Assembly (NCBI RefSeq): GCF_009720745.1
Contig: NZ_WNKX01000019.1
Span: 61,455-125,454 of the forward strand
DNA: 64,000 nt
Source: Massilia eburnea
GTDB taxonomy: Bacteria; Pseudomonadota; Gammaproteobacteria; Burkholderiales; Burkholderiaceae_D
Direction: 5' to 3'
Shown here in pieces: positions 41,637 through 50,675 of the stretch (positions are counted from its first letter, which is position 1; every line of letters starts with the position of its first letter). The translations under genes and the position numbers were made by a program. The notes beneath the pieces were generated by a model. That model ran no database searches, was not told the DNA's origin, and saw only the letters and a program-made list of their open reading frames with translations.

Positions 41637-43256
41637 TTATTTCAGCGCTTCGGTGAGGACGCGGCCTTCGGCGCCGGCAGGTGGGCGTACGTTCAGCAGG
41701 TAGGCGAGGGTGGGGGCGATGTCCACCACTTCGGCATATTGGCCGTAGTGGCCTGGCTTGATCCATGGCTTGCCCATCACGATCAGCGGTACATTGGTGT
41801 CATAGGCGTACGGTGCGCCGTGCGTCGTGCCTTTGCCGCTGCCGAATCCGAAGATCCAGTGCGGTTTCAGCACGACCATCAAGTCGCCGGAGAGCTGGCG
41901 ATTCCACGCGCGGCGCATCAGGGTGGCGATGCGCGTTCCGCCAACGGCGCCACTTTCCATTTGCGTGCGGGTGTAGACGTCCGCCATGCCCGGCTGGGAC
42001 ATCAGGAAGCGTGCGGCCGCATTTTCGACATCCTCTCGTTTCAGGCCTTTGGCTTCGATCTGGGCGTAATCCAGGTACAGGTTCGGCAGTGAGTACGCCA
42101 TCACGCCTTTGGCCAGGCCGAATTTCGAAGACAAGTGGGCGTTCAGGTCGTCGAGCATCTTCTTGCCGTCCACGCGCTGTGCGCCAGTCTTCTGCACTTC
42201 GCTGGAAAACTCCGGTGTGTTCGGAAAGCCATGGTCGGCGGTCAGCACCACCAGCACATTGTCCATGCCGATGCGCTTGTCGACGTAGGAGAAGAAGTTC
42301 GACAGGATGCGGTCCAGGCGCATCAGGTGGTCGTGCGAATATTTGCTCTCTGGGCCGTATTCGTGGTTCGCCAGGTCGTGCGCGGAGAAACTCACGCCCA
42401 GCAGGTCAGGCACTCCGGCTGGGTTCTTCCCTAGGTTTTCGCCGTCGATCGCTGCCTCCGCGAATTCCGCAGTCAGTTCGTCCAGGAAGGGCGAGGCCTT
42501 CAGGCGTTTGTAGTAGGCAGCGTCGGTCGTGCCGGATTCGCTGGACAGTTGCACGTTCGGGGCATCGCCGTAATCGCCGGCATAGGCAGCATCAGGCAGC
42601 AGAGGCTTCCACTTCACTCCGTAGTAACGCTCTTGCGGCTTGCCGGCCTGGTATTTCTGCACCCATTGCGGATGTTCCTTCATGTAGAAGGTGGACGACG
42701 CGAAATTGCCGCTTTCCTCCATGTACATATAGGCGGTGCCGGTTTTGCCGCCAAGGAGAATCGCTCCGCGGTCTTTGCCGGAGACGGTAATCACCTTGGA
42801 CTGCTGGCCGGTCGCATAGCGCAGCTGGTCGCCCAGCGTGTCGACGCGCAGGTTGGTTGGCGCGGTGCCGTCGTGCGGGTCGGTCTTTTCGTTGCCGATG
42901 TATTTGTAGTTCTGGTCTTCGGTGCAGTACATGCTGCCGCCCGCGGGGTTCACCCAGTTATTGCCGATGATGCCGTGCTGGTAAGGATAGGCTCCGCTCA
43001 GGATGGCGGCATGGCCAACGGCCGTGACGGTGATGCCGTGCGCCTGGTGCGCATTGCTGAACCACGCGCCTTGTTCCAGCAGACGGCGGAAGCCGCCCTG
43101 GCCGAACTGGCTGGCGTAGCGGGTTACCTGTTCCTGCGGCAGGCCGTCAACGGCCATTACGAGGATCAGTTTTGCTTGTGCAGGCTGTTTGGCCGGCGCT
43201 GCGTGGGCGCCGAACGTGGCCGCCAGGGCCAGTGCGGGAATCAGGTACTTTGCCAT
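41637..43256 (-). CDS. Alkaline phosphatase family protein (PafA/nucleotide pyrophosphatase-like)
   Basis: The 539-residue protein has a Sec signal peptide (residues 1-19, ending FGAHA). The catalytic region reads LILVMAVDGLPQEQ for the first metal Asp and HGITVTAVGHAAILSG with the nucleophilic Thr. LTADHGFPNTPEF gives the second-metal Asp-His pair and TTHGAPYAYDTNVPLI the C-terminal His. This is the PafA/NPP layout of periplasmic phosphomonoesterases. It is monocistronic, with a palindrome beyond its 3' end. Substrate range unknown; phosphate starvation control is not visible. Confidence 0.88.
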   Translation of the reverse strand: MAKYLIPALALAATFGAHAAPAKQPAQAKLILVMAVDGLPQEQVTRYASQFGQGGFRRLLEQGAWFSNAHQAHGITVTAVGHAAILSGAYPYQHGIIGNNWVNPAGGSMYCTEDQNYKYIGNEKTDPHDGTAPTNLRVDTLGDQLRYATGQQSKVITVSGKDRGAILLGGKTGTAYMYMEESGNFASSTFYMKEHPQWVQKYQAGKPQERYYGVKWKPLLPDAAYAGDYGDAPNVQLSSESGTTDAAYYKRLKASPFLDELTAEFAEAAIDGENLGKNPAGVPDLLGVSFSAHDLANHEYGPESKYSHDHLMRLDRILSNFFSYVDKRIGMDNVLVVLTADHGFPNTPEFSSEVQKTGAQRVDGKKMLDDLNAHLSSKFGLAKGVMAYSLPNLYLDYAQIEAKGLKREDVENAAARFLMSQPGMADVYTRTQMESGAVGGTRIATLMRRAWNRQLSGDLMVVLKPHWIFGFGSGKGTTHGAPYAYDTNVPLIVMGKPWIKPGHYGQYAEVVDIAPTLAYLLNVRPPAGAEGRVLTEALK

Positions 43257-43381
43257 TTTCCTTTGGTTTTAATGGAGTGGACGACGTGTGATCATGCCAC
43301 AGCCGCATGTCGGGCAGATGACACTTTTGTATCAGTTTCAGTTACATTCGAGCTTCGATGACTCCTCCGGAAGGAATTTGC

Positions 43382-44101
43382 ATGCTCAAGCAACTGGTCC
43401 TGTTGGCAATGTTCGGCTCTGCACAGTTGGCGATGGCAGACACGCTGCCCACCGATAATTCGCTCGTCACGGTGACGGCAATCGGAACGGTCACAGCGCC
43501 CAATGACGAAGCACATCTCGTGTTTGGCTACGAGGAGCAGGGCAAGGAGAAAGCTGCGCTGGCATCCAGCGTCAACCTGCGCCTTAAGCAAGGTATTGCT
43601 GCCTTGAAGAAGGCTAACCCTAATGCCCGCCTCGCGCTGGACAGCTATCGGACCTATGCGATCTATGACGAAGCAGCTGCCCGAGTCCAGAAGCGCGAGG
43701 CCCAGCAAATCGGTTGGCGCGTCAGCCAGCAAGTGAGGCTGGTGACCAATGACTTTGCCTCGTTGCCGGTGACCGTCGCCGAGGCCCAAAAGATCCTGGT
43801 GCTCAAGGATGTCGCCTTTGGCTTGAGCGAAGAGACCAAGGCGAAGCTGGAGCAACGCCGGGTAGAAGCTGCGTATCGCAGCCTGGAGGAGCAAGTGGGC
43901 TTCATTGCGGGCGCGATGCGGCGCCCGGTCGGCGATGCAAAGCTCGAATCGCTGGACTTCAGCAATGCGGATGTGCAAAGGGTTCAGGTTACCGGCAGCA
44001 GGATCAGCCGCGCGGACCTTGGCGAGGTCGAGGAGCCCAGCTTGCAGCCAGGTGAGACCAGGCTGGAGCTGCGCGCAACCGCAAAGGTGCGCTTCAAGTA
44101 G
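43382..44101 (+). CDS. SIMPL domain-containing periplasmic protein (copy 1)
   Basis: The 239-residue protein has a signal peptide (residues 1-19, ending QLAMA) and a SIMPL/DUF541 domain starting with NSLVTVTAIGTVTAPNDEAHL. The C-terminal pattern GETRLELRATAKVRFK is the same as in the next gene. Start at ATG 43382 with GGAAGGAA upstream. It lies 88 nt before a second SIMPL gene. Family members form cage-like oligomers in the envelope; function is unresolved. Confidence 0.85.
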   Translation: MLKQLVLLAMFGSAQLAMADTLPTDNSLVTVTAIGTVTAPNDEAHLVFGYEEQGKEKAALASSVNLRLKQGIAALKKANPNARLALDSYRTYAIYDEAAARVQKREAQQIGWRVSQQVRLVTNDFASLPVTVAEAQKILVLKDVAFGLSEETKAKLEQRRVEAAYRSLEEQVGFIAGAMRRPVGDAKLESLDFSNADVQRVQVTGSRISRADLGEVEEPSLQPGETRLELRATAKVRFK

Positions 44102-44189
44102 GAGATAAGTTACAAACGCTCACGAACTGCGACAATTTTTTGGTGTGAATTCAGTTAAAGTGCGTCCATCGTCATCTAGGAGAATAACA

Positions 44190-44948
44190 ATGACCGTCCT
44201 GAAAGCTGTAGCTGCTGCCGCGCTGGTGCTGGGCACCCAGGCAGCCATCGCACAATCCGTCCCGACTAACGGCGCCACCGTCGTGGTGCCTGCCTTTGGT
44301 GAAGTCACTGCTGCGAACGACCAGGCAGTGGCCATGCTGGCGATCGAAGAGCAGGATAAGGACAAGGCGGCTGCCGCCTCGCGCGTGAACCAGAAAATCA
44401 AGCAGGGCCTGGAGATCCTGAAGAAGGAAGACCCGCAGGCCAAGCTGAAAACCCAGGGCTACTACACCTATCCGGTGTATCCCGAAGACCGCCCGATGCC
44501 AAACGGCGTCAGCGCCAAGCCGCGTGTGCCGACTGCATGGCGCGTGGGCCAGTATGTGCAGCTGACCACCACCAACCTTGGTACCTTGCCGAAGACCGTG
44601 GCCGCTGCGCAGAAGGTGTTGACCCTGAATGGCCTGACCTTTGGCCTGAGCCCAGCCGCAACCAGGAAGCTGGATGATGCGCGTATCGCCGCCACCTACA
44701 AGAACCTGAACGAGCGCATTGCCTCCATCGCCTCGGCCATGGGCCGCCCGGTAACTGACGCCGTACTGGACACCATCGACTACGAAGGCTCCGGCAATTA
44801 TGCCGGCGGCCCGGCAGGCGCACCAGCGCCGATGATGGCCCGTTTCGCCGCCAAGGCTGAGATGGACCAGTCGGTAGCCGAGCCAAGCTTCGAACCTGGC
44901 GAAACCACGCTGGAAATGCGCGTGGTGGGCAAGGTCAAGTTCAAGTAA
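44190..44948 (+). CDS. SIMPL domain-containing periplasmic protein (copy 2)
   Basis: The 252-residue protein has a signal peptide (residues 1-20, ending TQAAIA) and a SIMPL domain (GATVVVPAFGEVTAANDQAVA). It ends GETTLEMRVVGKVKFK, clearly paralogous to the preceding gene. The ATG at 44190 has CTAGGAG as ribosome binding site. It differs from copy 1 by a Tyr/Pro-rich insert near residue 95 (YYTYPVYPEDRPMPNG) and a Gly/Ala-Pro insert near 205-215. A hairpin follows the stop. Confidence 0.85.
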   Translation: MTVLKAVAAAALVLGTQAAIAQSVPTNGATVVVPAFGEVTAANDQAVAMLAIEEQDKDKAAAASRVNQKIKQGLEILKKEDPQAKLKTQGYYTYPVYPEDRPMPNGVSAKPRVPTAWRVGQYVQLTTTNLGTLPKTVAAAQKVLTLNGLTFGLSPAATRKLDDARIAATYKNLNERIASIASAMGRPVTDAVLDTIDYEGSGNYAGGPAGAPAPMMARFAAKAEMDQSVAEPSFEPGETTLEMRVVGKVKFK

Positions 44949-44960
44949 GCCTGGCCTGAA

Positions 44961-44990
44961 CCGTACGCCATTGTGCGGTGGCGTACGGTA
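44961..44990 (+). terminator. Perfect 11-bp hairpin after the SIMPL pair
   Basis: ACCGTACGCCA (44961-44971) and TGGCGTACGGT (44980-44990) form a perfect stem with an 8-nt loop. There is no U-tract, so it may be a Rho-assisted terminator, a 3' end stabiliser or a protein-binding palindrome. Confidence 0.45.
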
Positions 44991-45033
44991 CCGTCGCGGT
45001 CCCTGGCGCATGCTGCGGCCATAGGAGGCTGCC

Positions 45034-46104
45034 ATGACACAGATCCGCAAGGGCCAGGCGCCCGCCGCGCTGGACAGGGACCAATTCCGCCTGCAATTCC
45101 ACTGTTCGTTTGAAGACCCGGCATTCGGCAAGGTGCGCGCTGCGCTCGACCAGGTGGAGCAGGTCGCATGGGAAAACTACGACGCGGGGCGCAAGGCGCC
45201 GCGCACGCATCCCGCTGGACCGGGTCACGCCGATCCCACCTACGAACTGTCCGACGAATGGCGCGCGACCCGCGACCGGCTGCGGCAAGCCGAAAAAGTC
45301 CAGAAAGATCCTGCCACGCCTTCCCGCATCTTGCTGATCAACGGCGCCGCCCGCAACGACGGCTCGTGTCCCGGCGAGATGTCAAAATCCTGGCGCATGG
45401 TGCAATGGCTGAAGGAGACCCTGCAGGCGGAGGGACTGGACGTGCATATCCTCGACCTGAGCCACCTGATCTCCGGCTACGACCTGCACATCCACCCCTG
45501 CAAGGGCTGCGTCTCAACGGCCATGCCGCTCTGCCACTGGCCCTGCAGCTGCTATCCCAACTATGCCATGCGCCAGACCAATGACTGGATGGCGGAAATT
45601 TACGAAGAATGGGTGTCGGCGCATGGCATCATCATCGTCACACCCGTGTACTGGTACCAGGCGCCGTCGCCCCTGAAACTGATGATCGACCGGCTGGTGT
45701 GCGCGGACGGTGGCAATCCCGACCCGACTTCCACCCATGGCAAGAAGGCGGAGGAAGCCAAGGCGCTGGAGCTGGCGGGCTGGCCTTACCCGAAACACCT
45801 GGCGGGCCGCGCCTATGGGCTGGTGGTGCATGGCGACGTGGCCGGCGCCGAGAGCCTGCGCCGCAACCTGTCGGACTGGCTGAGCTGGATGGGCTTGATC
45901 CCTGCCGGCACGCAAGCCTTGCTGGACCGCTTTGTCGGCTATTACGAGTCGTATGCCGAAAGCCATGAAAAGCTGGACGGTGCTGCCGCATTCCAGGAAG
46001 AGGTGCGCAACGTCGGCCGTGCCGTCGCCGCCGCAATCGGCCGGATTCGCTCCGGCCAGCTGCATATGGGCGACGAAGGCCTGAACCCGCCCCGCCCCAA
46101 GTAG
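45034..46104 (+). CDS. Flavodoxin-like NAD(P)H-dependent FMN reductase
   Basis: The 356-residue protein has a roughly 95-residue N-terminal extension, then a flavodoxin fold: RILLINGAARNDGSCPG is the FMN phosphate loop, HILDLSHLISGYDLHIHPCKGC the next element (shown in part), and VTPVYWYQAPSPLKLMIDR the family NAD(P)H-dependent oxidoreductase motif. A Cys-rich segment (HPCKGCVST, CHWPCSCYP) follows the position of iron-sulfur flavoproteins, which use a CxxCxxC-like cluster, so an Fe-S cofactor is possible. Function unassigned. Confidence 0.82.
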   Translation: MTQIRKGQAPAALDRDQFRLQFHCSFEDPAFGKVRAALDQVEQVAWENYDAGRKAPRTHPAGPGHADPTYELSDEWRATRDRLRQAEKVQKDPATPSRILLINGAARNDGSCPGEMSKSWRMVQWLKETLQAEGLDVHILDLSHLISGYDLHIHPCKGCVSTAMPLCHWPCSCYPNYAMRQTNDWMAEIYEEWVSAHGIIIVTPVYWYQAPSPLKLMIDRLVCADGGNPDPTSTHGKKAEEAKALELAGWPYPKHLAGRAYGLVVHGDVAGAESLRRNLSDWLSWMGLIPAGTQALLDRFVGYYESYAESHEKLDGAAAFQEEVRNVGRAVAAAIGRIRSGQLHMGDEGLNPPRPK

Positions 46105-46147
46105 TGTCCTCTATAATAGGGGCCACACTAAATAAAAATGGAATAGT

Positions 46148-46990
46148 ATGGCCAAATTCCCTCGACGCCGTCCTAAAAACGCCGCCGGCAAACAATCCCT
46201 GTTCAGCCGCTTTGCCCGCCGCAAGGGCGAGGCAGGCGACCGTCCACGCTCGCGCGGCATTTACCTTCTGCCAAACGCCTTTACCACCGGGGCGCTGTTC
46301 TGTGGCTTCTTCGCCATTGTCATGGCCATGAACCAGCGTTTCGAGCACGCCGCCTGGGCGATTTTCGTCGCCATGCTGCTGGACGGCCTGGATGGCCGCG
46401 TCGCCCGCCTGACCAATACCCAGAGCGAATTCGGCGCCCAGTACGACTCCCTGTCGGACATGGTCTCCTTCGGCGCCGCACCAGCCCTGGTGATTTACGA
46501 ATTCGCACTGCGCGGCCTGGGTAAGCTGGGCTGGATCGCGGCCTTCGTTTACTGCGCCGGCGCCGCCTTGCGACTGGCCCGCTTCAACACCAACATCGAG
46601 GTGGTGGACAAGCGCTACTTCCAGGGTCTGCCTTCGCCGGCCGCCGCTTCCCTGATCGCCGGCTTCGTCATGCTGCTGACGGACCTGGATGTGGATGGCG
46701 TGCTGTATCCGTGGGAAGCGTGGGTGCTGGCGGTGTTTGCTGGCCTGAGCATGGTCTCCAACGTACCCTTCTACAGCTTCAAGGACATCAACTTCCGCAA
46801 GTCGGTGCCGTTCCTGGCGGTATTCCTGATCGCGATGTTCTTCGCCCTGATCTCGATTGACCCGCCGAAGGTGCTGTTCGTGCTGTTTGTGGCCTACGGC
46901 CTGTCAGGCTATGTGATTTACCTGACCCGCCTGGTGAAGGGTAACCCGGTCAAGCTGATCGAAAAAACGACGCCTGAAGACAAGGCATAA
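46148..46990 (+). CDS. pssA: CDP-diacylglycerol-serine O-phosphatidyltransferase
   Basis: The 280-residue integral membrane enzyme has the CDP-alcohol phosphotransferase motif DG-x2-DGRVAR-x8-G-x3-D-x3-D (DGLDGRVARLTN, then GAQYDSLSD). A basic N-terminus and about seven membrane helices complete the type II PssA pattern. It makes phosphatidylserine, the precursor of phosphatidylethanolamine. It lies 35 nt before leuA. In many Burkholderiales psd precedes pssA, but no psd is seen here. Confidence 0.93.
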   Translation: MAKFPRRRPKNAAGKQSLFSRFARRKGEAGDRPRSRGIYLLPNAFTTGALFCGFFAIVMAMNQRFEHAAWAIFVAMLLDGLDGRVARLTNTQSEFGAQYDSLSDMVSFGAAPALVIYEFALRGLGKLGWIAAFVYCAGAALRLARFNTNIEVVDKRYFQGLPSPAAASLIAGFVMLLTDLDVDGVLYPWEAWVLAVFAGLSMVSNVPFYSFKDINFRKSVPFLAVFLIAMFFALISIDPPKVLFVLFVAYGLSGYVIYLTRLVKGNPVKLIEKTTPEDKA

Positions 46991-47025
46991 CGCCGCAGGG
47001 GCGGCAGTTCAGAAGGAGCAATTCC

Positions 47026-48564
47026 ATGAATAACCGCCTCATCATCTTCGACACCACACTGCGCGACGGCGAGCAATCGCCGGGCGCTTCCATGACCCGG
47101 GAAGAAAAGGTGCGCATCGCCAGGCAGCTGGAAAAGCTGCGTGTCGATGTGATCGAAGCGGGTTTCGCCGCTGCCTCCCAGGGCGACTTTGAAGCCATCC
47201 GCGCCATTGCAACCGCCGTACGCGAGCCGGTCGTCTGCTCATTGGCCCGCGCCAACGACCGCGACCTGTCGCGCGCCGCCGAGGCGCTGGAGCCGGCCGC
47301 CCGCAAACGCATCCACACTTTCATCGCCACCTCGCCGCTGCACATGCAGGTGAAGCTGCGCATGTCGCCGGAGCAGGTGCTGGAGCAGGCGAAACTGGCA
47401 ATCCGCTTTGCCCGCAATTTCACCGACGATATTGAGTTCAGCCCGGAAGACGGCAGCCGATCGGAAGAGGATTTCCTGTGCCGCGTGCTGGAAAACGTGA
47501 TCGCCGAAGGCGCCACCACCATCAACTTCCCGGACACGGTAGGCTATGCGGTGCCGGAGCTGTATGGCGAAACGATCCGCCGCCTGCGCGAGCGCATTCC
47601 CAACTCCGACAAGGCCGTGTGGTCGGTGCACTGCCATAACGACCTTGGCCTGGCCGTGGCCAATTCCCTGGCCGGCGTGATGATCGGTGGTGCGCGGCAG
47701 GTGGAGTGCACCATCAATGGCCTGGGCGAGCGGGCCGGCAATACGGCGCTGGAAGAGGTGGTGATGGCGCTGCGCACGCGCGGCGGTTACTTCAACCTGG
47801 AATGCGGGATCGATACGACGCAAATTGTGCCTGCATCGAAAATGGTGTCGCAGATCACCGGCTTTGCCGTGCAGCCGAACAAGGCGGTGGTGGGCGCCAA
47901 TGCTTTTGCCCACGCCTCCGGCATTCACCAGGACGGCATCCTGAAGGCGCGCGAAACCTACGAAATCATGCGTGCTGAGGACGTGGGCTGGACCGCCAAC
48001 AAGATCGTGCTGGGCAAGCTGTCCGGCCGCAACGCCTTCAAGCAGCGCTTGCAGGAGCTGGGCATTGAACTCGACTCGGAGGCGGAGATCAACGCTGCCT
48101 TCACGCGCTTCAAGGAACTGGCCGACCGCAAGGCTGAAATCTTTGACGAAGACATCATGGCGCTGGTGAGCGGTGAAGAAGCTGCGGCTGGCGGAGAACA
48201 TTACCGTCTCGTCTCGCTGGCGCAGCGCTCGGAAACGGGCGAGCTGCCGTTCGCTACTGTCGTGTTTTCCATCGACGGCGTAGAGCACAGCGCAGTTGCC
48301 ACCGGCGACGGCCCGGTGGACGCCATGGTCAACGCCATCGAAAGCAAGGCACAGAGCGGCGCTGAACTGGTGCTGTTCTCCATCAACGGCATTAGCCCGG
48401 GCACGCAATCGCAAGGCGAGGTAACGATGCGCCTGGCCCATTCCGGCCGCATCGTCAACGGCGTCGGCGCCGATCCGGACATTGTCGTCGCCTCGGCCAA
48501 AGCCTACCTCGCTGGCCTCAACAAGCTGCACTCGAAAATCGAGAAGCTCAATCCACAGGTTTGA
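47026..48564 (+). CDS. leuA: 2-isopropylmalate synthase
   Basis: The 512-residue enzyme has the DRE-TIM barrel signature IFDTTLRDGEQSPGASM, metal histidines in SVHCHNDLGLAVAN, an ASGIHQDGILK segment and a C-terminal LeuA dimer/regulatory domain (residues about 370-505) for leucine inhibition. It condenses 2-oxoisovalerate with acetyl-CoA. Its stop overlaps the region just before the CAT-like gene, whose ATG follows 3 nt later. Confidence 0.96.
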   Translation: MNNRLIIFDTTLRDGEQSPGASMTREEKVRIARQLEKLRVDVIEAGFAAASQGDFEAIRAIATAVREPVVCSLARANDRDLSRAAEALEPAARKRIHTFIATSPLHMQVKLRMSPEQVLEQAKLAIRFARNFTDDIEFSPEDGSRSEEDFLCRVLENVIAEGATTINFPDTVGYAVPELYGETIRRLRERIPNSDKAVWSVHCHNDLGLAVANSLAGVMIGGARQVECTINGLGERAGNTALEEVVMALRTRGGYFNLECGIDTTQIVPASKMVSQITGFAVQPNKAVVGANAFAHASGIHQDGILKARETYEIMRAEDVGWTANKIVLGKLSGRNAFKQRLQELGIELDSEAEINAAFTRFKELADRKAEIFDEDIMALVSGEEAAAGGEHYRLVSLAQRSETGELPFATVVFSIDGVEHSAVATGDGPVDAMVNAIESKAQSGAELVLFSINGISPGTQSQGEVTMRLAHSGRIVNGVGADPDIVVASAKAYLAGLNKLHSKIEKLNPQV

Positions 48565-48566
48565 AT

Positions 48567-49208
48567 ATGGATAAATTCGAGTTTCGCCGCGACCGTTACG
48601 AGACCTTCAGCAAATACCAGAACCCCTTGCTGAACCTGAGCGTCGTCGCGCGGCTGCCGGAGTTCCGGCACTATTGCAAGGCGCGGCAGTTGCAGCCGTT
48701 CCACTTCCTGCTGTACTGCCTCTACATGAGCGTGAAGGACATCGACAATTTCCTGTACCGGGAATTTGAAGGGGCGGTGATTAAGATTGACCGCTTCTAC
48801 GGTGGCTATACGGTCATCAACCTGGATAACAACCTGAATTACGCCAAATTCGACATTTCGGAGGACCGCGCGGAATTCATTTCACGCAGCCTGGCGGCGG
48901 GCGTCGAGGCCCGCGCCACGCGGGAGTTCATCAATACGGGCCGCGACCTGCCGCTGCGGGAGCTTAAGAACAATATCTATACCACCTGCATGCCATGGCT
49001 CGACTTGCGGGCGATCGAGCACCCGATTTACGAATACAGGACTGCGGACGTGCCGCTGATTGCCTGGGGACGTTACAGCGAGCTTGATGGCGATACGATG
49101 ACCGTTCCATTCAGCATCCAGGCCCACCACGGCTTTGTGGACGGCTATCACATCCATTTGCTGTTACAGCGGCTCGGCGAGCGGATTGCTCACGAAATGG
49201 CTTTTTGA
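48567..49208 (+). CDS. Chloramphenicol acetyltransferase-like acyltransferase
   Basis: The 213-residue protein has the CAT fold length and the catalytic histidine in a C-terminal SIQAHHGFVDGYHIHLLLQ segment, matching the HHxxxDGxH motif of CAT trimers. Other conserved parts are YNPLL-like KYQNPLLNLSV and TCMPWLDLRAIEHP. It follows leuA by 2 nt, probably co-transcribed. Whether it acetylates chloramphenicol is not predictable; chromosomal CAT-like proteins often act on other substrates. The last 45 nt overlap the convergent esterase gene. Confidence 0.85.
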   Translation: MDKFEFRRDRYETFSKYQNPLLNLSVVARLPEFRHYCKARQLQPFHFLLYCLYMSVKDIDNFLYREFEGAVIKIDRFYGGYTVINLDNNLNYAKFDISEDRAEFISRSLAAGVEARATREFINTGRDLPLRELKNNIYTTCMPWLDLRAIEHPIYEYRTADVPLIAWGRYSELDGDTMTVPFSIQAHHGFVDGYHIHLLLQRLGERIAHEMAF

Positions 49209-50135
49209 ACGTCGTTTGTCTTTGAAAAAGGCCCAGGCTTCTTCGGCGATCTCCACGTCGGCGCACTGGCGCCCCGGGAAGCGGCTGAACAGGCCGGGAT
49301 AGCGCTTCTTTCGGCTGGGCTCTGCGTGTCCGCCGCCAATGATCTTCAACAGGACAACCTGCAGCGATCCGGTATGTGTTCCCCAGGCCTGCCGTACGGC
49401 GCTGCCCGCGCGGTCGAGGACGGGCTCTCCTTCCAGGCCCGCCAGCTTGCGCCAGTGTGCGGCAGTCGCTTCAATGCCGAGTGCCGGCGCCAGGAATCCA
49501 AGCGTGATGAACGACTTGCCGCCTTGGTAGGGGATGAACGGGTCGGCAGTGCCGGCAACGATCAGTGCAGACAGCGGCTGCTCGGACGGGCTGTAGTCGG
49601 CACGCTGCGGCATGGCCGCCAGCACCGCTGAAAACGCCGCCAACCGGGGCGCAAGCTCCGCGGCCAGGCGATAGGCCATCATGCCGCCCTTGGATACGCC
49701 GATCACGTAGACACGTTCGGGGTCCGCACCGTCTTCCGCAATGGCGCGATCGATCACCGCGCCGATGAAGCCCACGTCGTCGCATTTCGGGTTGCCCGCT
49801 ATGCCGGCGAAGCCGTCGTTCCATGCGCGCTGTCCGCGCCCTTTGCTGCCGTCAGGTGCGACGACGATCACTTGCTCGCGCTCTGCGATTTCCAGCCAGA
49901 CGGACAGCGGCGAGAAAGGGAAAGCAAGGCCCAGGACCTGTTCGGCGGAGGCGCCGCTGCCATGAAGGACCACTACCAGCGGGCGCTTTTCCGTTGCGTG
50001 CGCTGTCGGCATCGCCTTCAGGTAATGACGGGGCCCTTCCTGCCGCAATATGTGGACCCGCGTGACTGGCGCGATTGGCCCATCTTTCCGGTCGATGCCG
50101 ATGAAGAAGGAGCGCAATGCCTGGCGGAGTCCCAT
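49164..50135 (-). CDS. Alpha/beta hydrolase of the PHB depolymerase/LpqC esterase family
   Basis: The 323-residue protein shows PLVVVLHGSGASAEQVLG for the oxyanion strand and VIGVSKGGMMAYRLA for the nucleophile elbow. AGTADPFIPYQGGK carries the catalytic Asp and IIGGGHAEPS the His. This matches the poly(3-hydroxybutyrate) depolymerase/feruloyl esterase-like group. There is no clear signal peptide. It follows regA on the same strand by 3 nt and may be the tail of the cyo-regBA transcript. Confidence 0.82.
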   Translation of the reverse strand: MGLRQALRSFFIGIDRKDGPIAPVTRVHILRQEGPRHYLKAMPTAHATEKRPLVVVLHGSGASAEQVLGLAFPFSPLSVWLEIAEREQVIVVAPDGSKGRGQRAWNDGFAGIAGNPKCDDVGFIGAVIDRAIAEDGADPERVYVIGVSKGGMMAYRLAAELAPRLAAFSAVLAAMPQRADYSPSEQPLSALIVAGTADPFIPYQGGKSFITLGFLAPALGIEATAAHWRKLAGLEGEPVLDRAGSAVRQAWGTHTGSLQVVLLKIIGGGHAEPSRKKRYPGLFSRFPGRQCADVEIAEEAWAFFKDKRRSKSHFVSNPLAEPL

Positions 50136-50138
50136 GGA

Positions 50139-50675
50139 TTATTTGACGCGCTGCTTTTCCAGCTTGCGCGCCAGCGTGCGGCGATGCATGCCCAGGCGGC
50201 GGGCGGCTTCCGAGATGTTGAAGTCGGTTTCTGCCAGCACTTTGTGGATGTGCTCCCACTCGAGCGTCTTGACGGAGGTCGAGCGGTTGGTCAGTTCGAC
50301 GTCCGCTACGCCGGCTACATGCGAGAAAGCGGCTTCGATATCGTCGGTATTGGAAGGCTTGGCGAGGTACTGGCAGGCGCCCAGCTTGATGGCTTCAACT
50401 GCGGTGTTGATGCTGGCGAAGCCTGTGAGCACCACGATCAGCATGTCGGGCGAGTGGGTATTCAAAGCCTGCACGCAAGTCAAGCCGGAGGTATTGCCTT
50501 CCAGTTTGAGGTCGACCACGGCATGGGTCGGCGTGTGCTCCTTCAGCAAGGCATTGACTTCTTCCGGGTTCGCAGCGCGCAGCACGCTGTAGCCGCGGCG
50601 CTCGAAGGAGCGGGACAGGGTGCGCGCGAAGGCCGGGTCGTCTTCAACGATCAGGAGCAGGCGTTCAGTGCTCAT
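50139..50675 (-). CDS. regA: Response regulator of the RegA/PrrA/ActR family
   Basis: The 178-residue protein has a receiver domain with acidic pair EDD at residues 10-12, phospho-acceptor Asp in HAVVDLKLEG, Thr in VVLTGFAS and Lys in LAKPSNTDD. A Fis-type HTH follows at the end (ISEAARRLGMHRRTLARKL), with a proline-poor linker. This short receiver-Fis HTH layout is RegA/PrrA. It overlaps the RegB-type kinase gene by 11 nt. The pair senses redox and controls respiration genes, here encoded just upstream (cyo). Confidence 0.9.
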   Translation of the reverse strand: MSTERLLLIVEDDPAFARTLSRSFERRGYSVLRAANPEEVNALLKEHTPTHAVVDLKLEGNTSGLTCVQALNTHSPDMLIVVLTGFASINTAVEAIKLGACQYLAKPSNTDDIEAAFSHVAGVADVELTNRSTSVKTLEWEHIHKVLAETDFNISEAARRLGMHRRTLARKLEKQRVK

